64,000 bases of DNA from Neoceratodus forsteri. Lineage: Eukaryota > Chordata > Ceratodontiformes > Ceratodontidae. Positions 55,935 through 64,000 of the stretch are shown in pieces. The notes beneath the pieces were generated by a model, which had not been told where the DNA came from, searched no databases, and worked only from the letters and a program-made list of their open reading frames with translations. The DNA is taken from contig CM028129.1 of the NCBI GenBank assembly GCA_016271365.2, positions 460,984,501 to 461,048,500 of the forward strand. The letters run 5' to 3'. Within the stretch, counting starts at the first letter, position 1, and each line of letters begins with the position of its first letter. Made by a program: the position numbers and the translations under genes.

Positions 55935-57855
55935 AAAAACAGCGCATATGTTTTTGCTTCACAAAAACATTACTGTTCAGATGGAGAGCAGGTGCACCAG
56001 CTGATGAAGGGTTAGATGTAGAGCTGTTAAACTATAAACCTGACACCTCTACCCCTGCTGCCCAGCCTGATTCCCCAAGTGGGCTGATACTGATCTTGTT
56101 TGTTGTTGTTGTTGTTGTTGTTTTAAATCATCTAGTGTGAAAAACGTTTAGGCATTTACTTTTTCCACACAAAGACATTACTTTCAGGGTGGTGAAAAGT
56201 CACATCAGCTAACTGAATGAAGGGTCCAATTCTCCCAGCTTGCCAATACTTAACTTTTTTTAATATAGCACCCAGCGTAATAAAAATAATAGAAGAAGTT
56301 TAGGCAGATACTAAATGATAACTGTGCTTTTAGGATGGGAAGCAGGCCTCAGCTGATTGAAAGATTGGAGAGAAACATTGGTGGTTAAACTGAAGCAAGG
56401 GTGGTTACAATGAAGCAGAGTGGATGATTTCCTTACTGATTCCATAAGCTGCTCAGCAGAAAGAATGTTCAGCAGAGCAGCATCCATGTAAAGATGCTGA
56501 GATCTTGAGGATTCCCTATGGTGACGTGTGATTTCCATGTGGCACTGTTGGAAGAATTCAAAATCTGCAAACCAGTCAGGATTCCATGATTTTTGCCAGG
56601 TTTTCTGCGAAAAACAGAAAAACAGGGTCCCTGACTATGACCTTTTGATAAGCTGCCAGTGATCAAACAAGTTGATGCTCACTATGGTTTACTGTTGAGC
56701 TTCCAGTCATCAAACAAGCAGATGCTCACATTAGTCCTATCTTGGGCTGTTGATGAACGAACTAGTCAGAGGTGGTGGCTTCAGGGATGCACTGAGGCTT
56801 CCCATACTTCTACCCCCATATACTGCCATATACAAAGGGCCTTCCCAATTGCCAGAGGAGAAGTTTGTAACCACAAACAGTAGACACAGAGCACCCCCAG
56901 ACATTGGTGGATGTGGTGCACCAGTGGCAGGGACACTACTGCCTGAGTCATCTCCTGGCCTGCAACCTTTTGGCCCACTTGTGGGCCATTGCTGTTTAAT
57001 AGCTACATATCTCATGATATTCTGCATTGGTGGTCCAGTGGCCCCAATCATCCACGGTGGCTAACTCCTTTGCTCATGTCTAGTGAAGCCCCATCCCTAT
57101 CCTTGTTCCCCCATGCAGTATTCTGCAACAGTGGCCCCTTGGCCAATTTAGTCTCATGTTGCCAGATCACCCCTGCTGCATACCAGTGGCAGCCCTGTGT
57201 AACTGCTTTCAACTGTTTTACAAGGGTGCTGAAAGTTTCTGCATGTGCAGCAAGCATGGGGGGCTGAGATGCGAATGTGCATTGCTAGGGCTCCAGATAA
57301 GTTTTTCAAAGTGAGTACTGTACTACTCATTTTCAAATTGAGGTGATTAAAACCAGATTCAGATGTGTACTGTATAAATGTCAAAACTGTGTCAAAAGTG
57401 AGTATTTTTTTTTTAAACTGCAATCCACACACATTATAGCAGCTAGGCTATACTGCAGCCAGGAGTCTATCAAAATAAAAGAACATTCAAAATTATTACT
57501 TTAGCTGCAAAGAGATTTTCATCCACCATTTCCAGAGGCCACTCACTGCATTCCCTATGTAGCCACTCCAGCTTCAAAAACTTCACTCAAACAAAAAAAC
57601 ATGATGAATTACAATGACAAAGCATGAACATCAAACAACATAGTGTAGAATGTAGTTTACCACTCAGTAAACTGTTCTGTGTAAACTTCTTTATCTTTTT
57701 GTAACATCAGCTCCTTCCAGAATTCCTCTCTCCCATATGCAGTATCACCAAATGGAGCCTGGAAGCCTCTTACCCACCACCATGCATGTCGTTAGTCCTG
57801 TTCTAGCTGCTTTTGGTGACAGATGACTGTGAACTTACCATCTCTCAATTCTCCT
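55935..57855. other. Unassigned sequence with small repeats
   Basis: No gene. It contains a (TTG)8 microsatellite at about 56099-56122, the satellite units listed at 56640-56765, and a T-run near 57405. Overlapping open frames on both strands at 56750-57270 show no motif. Confidence 0.4.
56640..56765. repeat. 47-bp satellite array, locus 4
   Basis: 'GATCAAACAAG' at 56661, 'CATCAAACAAG' at 56708 and a decayed unit near 56752; 'GATGCTCACTATGG' follows the first. Same 47-base period as the other loci. Confidence 0.8.
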
Positions 57856-60510
57856 TTGCACTGTACCAGACACGCTGTAAGAAGCCCACTAGTCACCATT
57901 GTTCAGGGAGTGGTGTTGATGGGGGACCTTAATATGCCAGGTACAAACTGGGGAACCATGTCCTCTAAAGTGGCCAAGGAGCAGAGGCTGCTAGATGGCT
58001 TCCAGGATGTGTTCTTAACACAGCATGTGATGGAGCCCACAAGGAAGGGGCATGTCCTGGACGTAGTTCTGGCAGATGGGGATCTGGTAAGGGACCTGGT
58101 TGTAGAGGATCCCCTGACTGGGAGCGACCACAATACTGTCTGGTTTCAAATAAGCATGGGGGAGGGGTGAGATCTAGGACACTGGCAGTGGACTTCAGGG
58201 GGGCAGACTTTGTGGGCATGGGAAATATTCTCAAGGATCACTTGAAGGGGATTACATCAATGACAAATGTGGAAAGGAGATGGGAGGTCATAAAACGGGG
58301 ACTTCATGAGGCAGTCAGGACCTGCGCTAAGGTGAAACTTAAGGGAGCAAGGTCACATAAACCATGCTGGTGGTCCAGTGAAGTTCAGGTAGCTGTCAGA
58401 GAAAAGAAGGCGGCCTACAAAAAATATAAAACAACAAGAGGGGATAGGGATAAGGAAATGTACCATCTTACATCTAGAAAAGTCACCCGGATGGTGAGGT
58501 GGGCAAAGTCCAGTAAAGAGCAGCGGCTGGCACAGGAGATACATGGAGGGGAAAAGGGGTTCTTCTGGTACATTGGGGAGCGGAGATAAACTAAGGGCCA
58601 TCTCAGCAGATTGAGATCAGAAGGAGGGTGGGTGCAAGAGGCGAGAGACCAGGCAGAGGTATTTAATGAGTACTTTGCCTCTGTGTTCACTAGGGAGGGG
58701 GATGGGATATCTACAAAGCAAGGCACGATGGGGATAGAAGCGGCAGTGAGTGGGATCAGGGGAGCAACAGAAATGGAGCAAGAGGGAGGGAGAGGTACCC
58801 CAGGGGTGTAACATCAGGATAAGGATAAAAAGGCCAGTAAGGTGGAGGGGATGGATGATGCTATCTCCGCCAAAAGGGTGGAGTTAGCCCTCAAGGCCCT
58901 AAAGAAAGACAGATCTCCTGGGCCGGATGGCATTCATCCAAGAGTACTATGGGAATTGGCGGACATACTGGCTGCACCCCTGGTGGAGCCTTCAACAGGT
59001 CACTTGAGACAGGGAGGGTACCTAGGGATTGGCGAGAGGCTCATGTGGTGCCAATCCATAAAGGGGGTTGAGGGAAGTACCAGATAACTATAGACCCATC
59101 AGTTTGACCTCGGTGGTGGGCAAATTAATGGAGAGCATACTAAAGGAACGATTGGGGGTGTACTTGGAGGAGGTGGGAGGTCTGGATAGTCGGCAACATT
59201 GGTTTGTGCCAGATAGGTCAAACCAATCTTGTGGAGTTCTACGAATGGGTAACATCAGAAATGGACAGGGGAAAGCCTGTGGATGTATTTATTATTCTTG
59301 GACTTCAGCAAGGCGTTTGACTCTGTCCCCCAAAATGGTCTGGTGGAGAAACTGATGGGTTGGGAGTAGGCCCTTTGATGGTCAGATGGATTGAAAACTG
59401 GCTAGCTGGACGCACCCAGAGAATAGTGGTCTGTGGGGAGCTCTCGAACCCTAAAGAGGTTGGTAGTGGGGTACCACAGGGCTCCAGTCCTGGGTCGATC
59501 CTGTTTAATGCATACTATCGGACATCCAGGGAGGGTATAGGGTGAAATAAGTCTCTTGCAGTGACTCCAAGATGGGAGCAATAGTTGAGGGAGAAGAGGA
59601 GGTTGGCCCTGCAAGGGAACCTGGACACCTGGAAAGCTGGGCTACACATGGAAATTAAATTTCAATATCACCAAGTGCAAGGTGTTACATCTTGGGCGGG
59701 AAACCCTAAACACAGGTACACCCCTGGGAGGGGCTGGAAGCCTCAATAGGGAAAAAGACCTAGGGGTCATGGTGGATGCATGTATGAATAACTCTGAGCA
59801 GTGCAGGAGGCGGCTAGCAAGGCAAACAGGATGTTGGGATGCATCGTAAGAGGAATCACCTCTAGGAGCAAGGAAGTGATTCTGCCGCTGTACAATGGAC
59901 TGGTTAGACCACACCTTGAGTACTGTGTACAGTACTGGAGACCACACTTGAAGAGGGACATACAGCTCCTGGAGAGGGTACAGAGGAGAGCAACTAAGAT
60001 GATACGAGGGCTAGGGGATTTGACGTATGACTACAGACTTCAGGAGCGCTGCCTGTTTTCATTGGAGGAGAGGAGAGACGGGGGGGGGACATGATTGAGG
60101 TCTTCAAGTACCTCAAGGGAATAAATAGGGTAAACATGGAGGGGATATTTAGACTAAAGCAGGGAGGTATCACCAGAGGGCATGGTTTGAAGTTGGATGC
60201 TGGAAGGGTGAGGGGGGAAAAGAGGAGGAGGTTTTCACTGAGAGGGTGGTGGACCCTTGGAATGCACTGCCTGGTGAGCTGGTTCAGAGATCCACAATGG
60301 AGGGCTTCAAGACAGGGTGGGACAGACACAGAAAGTGGATGTATCAGATGATGGCCTGTCCCAGGGGGGTGGGGATGGATGATAGGGGTTTCTGGAACAC
60401 AAGGAGGGAGGAGAGGGCCTCGGCACCTAACTAGGGATCTGAGGTTCGAGCAGACTCGATAGACCATAAGGCCTAATCTGCTGGCAAATAATATGTTAGT
60501 ATGTTAGCTA
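57856..60510 (+). mobile_element. CR1 LINE, 5'-truncated, most of ORF2
   Basis: Plus-strand ORF2 pieces in order: endonuclease 'LMGDLNMPGTNWG' (57915), 'RKGHVLDVVLADGD' (58045), 'TGSDHNTVWFQ' (58120); linker 'VREKKAAYKKYKTTRGDRDK' (58395); RT 'RSPGPDGIHPRVLWEL' (58912), 'NYRPISLTSVVGKLMES' (59085), motif A 'LDFSKAFDSVP' (59300, frameshifted), motif B 'GVPQGSSPGSILFNAY' (59470); motif C deleted near 59545; C-terminus '[14 protein letters not shown]' (59908). 3' tail 'CTGCTGGCAAATAATATG'. A different subfamily from the 17.7-kb copy. Confidence 0.92.
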
Positions 60511-61161
60511 CAGCCATAGAAGTTATATATCCAGTCTCTTCTGGCAGATGAGCTGCTTTGTTGCTCAGTTGGCACCTTTCTGCCCATCTTTTCTTGGCTG
60601 CACTCATTCCCGCTGTCCCAGACACTCAAAACTGCAATATCACATGCACATTGCAGCATTAAAGGGGACTGAAAGAAGATCAGGACTGTGGTCATGTGTG
60701 GCAGTGAGTTAAAAAGGATGTTTTAGCAAGTGTTGATGGAGTTTCAGTCCAGTAAATGGACAGAAAGCACATGCAGGTGGGTAGGGGGAAGGCGGGTTGA
60801 CAGAGGACAAAAAAATGAAGAATTTTCTGAACACCAGGCATTGTTGGGGCAGGATCAGTATTGAAATTACAGGGGGACTTTCCAGGGCTCAGCCCCCCTA
60901 GTTCTGAAATGAGCCCCAGTAGCTAATGCATCATGGCCACTGATTTAATGAGAAGGTGGCCTCAGTTTATAGATAAGGTCCTTATGGGCCCCTTTAGTTC
61001 ATAAAGTGTTATTACAACTTTGAGCAGGGTAACAAAAAAAAGATGGCAAAGGTGGCTCAGCAAATCAATTACAAAATGACTCAGAAATGCCATTATTACA
61101 TGTCTAATTATGGACTATATGTACCTCATCTGTAGCCTTGTGCATAGCACAATACTTCATT
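60511..61161. other. Unassigned sequence
   Basis: No gene or clear repeat between the CR1 and the SINE. Confidence 0.4.
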
Positions 61162-61378
61162 AGGGCTGGCAGTATAGCCTAGAGGTTAGAGTAACAAGCT
61201 GTGAACAAGCTTGATACATCCAGAAGACCAGACCTGGGTTTGATTCTCACAACCTCTACTTGCATACTGTGTGACTCTAAGCAAGGCACTTAACCGCCCA
61301 GTGCTCCCAGGTCACCCCTGAAAACAGACACTTGTGCCTAGTGGGACTTACCCAGTTACCAAAGAATAATAAAAAAAA
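61162..61378 (+). mobile_element. CORE/MIR-like tRNA SINE, full length
   Basis: A box TAGCCTAGAGG (61175), B box GGTTTGATTCT (61238), core 'ACTTGCATACTGTGTGACTC' with 'GGCACTTAACC', then tail 'GTGCCTAGTGGGACTTACCC' and 'AGTTACC' before AATAATAAAAAA. The tail matches the 3' end of the L2-like LINE at 61806-63998 (minus), its likely source of reverse transcriptase. Confidence 0.9.
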
Positions 61379-61544
61379 AAAAATTAGTATACCAGCCCCA
61401 ACCCCTTTCCATGTACCGGTGCAATGGCCATTTTACAAGCCCAAAGCTTGACAGCCCTTTGTGCATGGCAAAAATTGTTGCAGGGTGAACTGTGCTGCAA
61501 AAAGGGTCCTTTCTGACCACCTTGCAGCACATCAGTGTGACTGT

Positions 61545-61630
61545 CTGTGTATTAAGCCCACGATGCTCACTATGGTCCTCTATTGCACTGTTGCTGATAA
61601 CAACAAGCCAATACTCACCATGCCCTACAA
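61545..61630. repeat. 47-bp satellite units, locus 5
   Basis: 'GATGCTCACTATGGTCCTC' with 'TATTGCACTGTTGC' and 'CAACAAGCCAATACTCACC': two degenerate units, followed by the sequence shared with 32396-32560. Confidence 0.65.
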
Positions 61631-61805
61631 TCTAGAAGATGTAGTGGAGGGAAAGAATGAATGATCTGAAAAGACTGATGAAAGTATGAAACTAAAATGA
61701 GAAACATTAAAAGCTAAAGCCAAGTAGTATGTATGCAAAATTTGGAATAGAAACAAGGGTTGCATTAAATAATTTTGGAACAAAGGGAAATAAATCCCAT
61801 TAATA

Positions 61806-63998
61806 TCTATTTATTTGCTTTTGGCAACCGAGTAAGTGCACTAGGCAACATAACCTGCCTATTTTCAGGCACTACCCGGGAGAGTACAATATGTCAATAC
61901 AACAGAGTAAAAAACACAATACAGCAGTGACAACAATCAGGAGCATAATGCAGTGGAACGGACTACAAAACACATTGGCAGAGGACGTCCGTAAAAGATA
62001 GTACAACACCTGGATAACAGCAAAAACAATAGTGAAGTTATTGCAGCAAACCATTTTACAAGGAGCAGTATAGACCAAGTGTGGAGGCCAAGCTGAGGGT
62101 GAGCAGTCCTGTAGGCCCACCTAGCCATAGATACAAAATACAAGATAGACAAGTTCATCAGGACTAGGGAAGGGAGCAGCAGACAGATTAGAAACACTAA
62201 GACAAAAGGCACAATTCAGAAGGGTGGGCAGGTCACGAGTTGATGGTCAACGTCGAGAGGAGTGATAAGAAGAGAGACAGAAGAGAAGTTAAGTGTAATT
62301 ACAGGTTCCAAGAGCAAAGATGTGGGAAAATAGGGCATACTTAAATGCTAGGTGAGATGAAGAGTTCTTGACATGGCCAGGGAGAGAGTTCCAAAACCTA
62401 GGAGCAAAGTAGGAGAAGCCTTGCTCTCCCATTTTCGTGAAGCAAGCCTGAATAGATAGTAATGGGGAGGTAGAGGACCTGTGGGAACGAGAGTGAGAGA
62501 CCTGGGTAAACATGTCCCTCAGAGAGGTGGAACGAGCAGTTCTGGTTAAGGAATCAACAAAACATCATAGGGAGTAAGAACGAAGGACATCAGGAGACAG
62601 CAATTTTAAAGCATCATAGAGATGACAGTGAAGTGTTAGGCGGGGAGCAGATAAGGTAAATCTTCAAATATTGTTGTAAGATGTGTCCCATTTGCGAAGG
62701 ACACCCATGTTCACATGAGAAAGCACTGGCAGGGCATAAAGCAGTTGAGGGAGTAAAACCCCACTCGCAACCGAGATCCTGGCAGCTGAAGTGAGAAAGT
62801 GTTGCACTTTGTAGGCCACCCCGATTTTGGCATTAACCATGCGACACACTTCACTAACATGCACCGAGTAGTCAAGTACTGGGTCCAGCGTAACCCCGAG
62901 ATACTTGAAGGATAAAGTGTTGGATACAGCATTCCCATTGCAACTGCGCACCAGGAGTTTGGGAGACTCGGAGGGTACCTTTCTGTTGGACCCAAAGATC
63001 ATGGCCTGGGTCTTAGATATGTTTAGGACTTGATAGTTGGATGAGAACCAGGATTGAAGGGTCTGAAATGTGGAGGAGAGATGAAGATTGATGTCGGCAA
63101 TAGACTTGGAAGCCGAGTAAAGCACAAGGTCATCCGCATACGTTATAATGTTACAGTGAGAAGAGGGAGTAGAGATATCATTAATGAAGAGGGAGAAAAG
63201 TAGGGGACCAAGGATTGAACCCTGAGGAATGCCACAGGTGATAGGGACAGGGGAAGAGATAGACTTACAGAAAGAGACAGCCTGAGACCAATTTTCAAGG
63301 TAGCTGCCCAACCAGGAAAGGGTAGAGTCAGAGGCACCGAGAGAGTTCAGCTTGGTCAGTAGAAGTAGGTGATGAACCATGTCAAACTCTTTGGAGAAAT
63401 CGATGAAGACTGCTCCAGTAAGCAATCCCTTATCCATATTATTTTTTACATCATTGGTCAGCTGAGTAAGAGCAGTAGTTGAGCTGTGCCCAGCCCTGAA
63501 ACCATGTTGAGTGGGGGATTGTAAGTTAAAGCTGAGAAGGTGCGCAGAGACCTGCTGGCGAACAAGTTTCTCATGCAGCTTGCTGAGCGTGGGCAGGAGT
63601 GAAATGGGCCTGTAGTTCGACATGATTTTTACATCCCCTTTCTTAAAGATTGGTATAGTTCTGGCAACTTTCCGGACCAGAGGCATGGAGGCAGAGCAGA
63701 TGGAGAGGTTAAAAAGTCTGGTTACAGGTTGAGCAAGACTAGAGGCAAACTGCCTTAAAATTCTAGGATGTATCCCATCAGGGCCTGCTCTACCATTATC
63801 CGGTAAAGACCTTAGTAGCTTAAGTTCCTCAAGACAAGTGACCAGTGATAGTTCAAGAGCCGGGGGAGCAGTAGCTGATGGTTGCAGGGATACTTGGGAG
63901 GTGACGAGAGATGGGGGGATGGGAAGGGTGGAAAACAGGGAGTTAAAAGCATTAGCAATGGTAAGGGGGTTATTGCAGTAAGTATCATTTATCAGCAT
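61806..63998 (-). mobile_element. L2-like LINE, running off the window
   Basis: The minus-strand 3' end is at about 61806 (tail 'GCAAATAAATAG' preceded by 'CTTACTCGGTTGCC'). About 480 bases of 3' untranslated region come first, then ORF2 from 62289 upward. The rest of the element, including any endonuclease, lies beyond position 64000. Confidence 0.9.
62289..63998 (-). pseudogene. L2-like reverse transcriptase, nearly intact, partial
   Basis: One frame carries the RT from the window edge: 'GRAGPDGIHPRILRQF' (63780), 'NYRPISLLPTLSK' (63610), motif A 'AVFIDFSKEFDMVHH' (63395), motif B 'GIPQGSILGPLLFSLFI' (63210), motif C 'ITYADDLVLYS' (63140) and 'SFKYLGVTLDP' (62900). Only two in-frame TGA codons (about 62664 and 62573) precede the normal end with 'YFAPRFWNSLPGHV' and a TAA at 62289. 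Both TGA could come from CGA by CpG decay. The catalytic residues are all present. Confidence 0.92.
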
Positions 63999-64000
63999 TT

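Noticed and set aside
55960..56345. Possible 150-200 bp tandem repeat ('CATTACT' then 'CAGCTGAT' or 'CAGCTAAC')
   Set aside because: Only short words recur, at unequal spacing (about 210 and 143 bases). Not strong enough to call.
56737..57064. Paired sense/antisense frames of 104 codons
   Set aside because: Both strands are open over the same bases, which reflects base composition; no motif.

Overview
The window looks like intergenic DNA from a large, repeat-rich vertebrate genome. No host exon, tRNA or rRNA gene could be supported. Almost everything recognisable is a retroelement or a tandem repeat. The mix is CR1 LINEs with an esterase-type ORF1, L2-like LINEs, CORE/MIR-like tRNA SINEs, a Penelope-like element and class I endogenous retroviruses. 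This fits a non-mammalian sarcopterygian. An amphibian such as a caecilian is my guess, resting on the CR1 3' tail style (repeated ACATAGAA followed by 'TCTGCCCAT'); it is not proven.

Layout. 1-2.9 kb: a 47-bp satellite and unassigned DNA. 2.9-17.7 kb: a plus-strand CR1 split by a 10.2-kb minus-strand endogenous retrovirus (6823-17071; two 713-bp LTRs, 4-bp target duplication GAGG) with degraded gag, pro, pol and env. 17.7-20.2 kb: a young minus-strand CR1. 20.5-25.2 kb: a plus-strand CR1 split by a 3247-bp TG...CA insertion (20957-24203; duplication ATAC) without coding capacity and full of tandem repeats, best read as an unusually long solo LTR. 25.5-31 kb: a minus-strand L2-like LINE interrupted by a 3.4-kb CR1, which itself carries a short L2/SINE tail, and by a second small insertion. 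31.6-36 kb: CR1 fragment, satellite, and another LINE with an inverted LINE fragment inside. 38.1-47.4 kb: a Penelope-like element with a 617-bp SINE-like insertion (14-bp target duplication); it was then split by about 5 kb of other repeats and truncated by a CR1. 48.9-55.9 kb: a 7.0-kb LTR element (1.6-kb LTRs, duplication GTAT, tRNA-Pro-like primer site) that lacks gag-pol and carries a broken ORF I cannot assign. 57.9-60.5 kb: CR1. 61.2-64 kb: a SINE beside an L2-like LINE that shares its 3' tail, the LINE running off the window end.

The elements form a layered record of insertion. Three LTR insertions each have exact 4-bp target duplications, so their order relative to their hosts is clear. 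The CR1 and L2-like copies mostly supply dead reverse transcriptases. The most open reverse transcriptases are the CR1 at 18.5-19.4 kb and the L2-like LINE at the right edge. The strongest candidates for something undescribed are the 7-kb orphan-ORF LTR element, the giant LTR, the 617-bp SINE-like unit and the dispersed 47-bp satellite.

Limits: all family assignments are by motif reading. Boundaries without a stated target duplication are good to about 20-50 bases, and percent identities were not computed.
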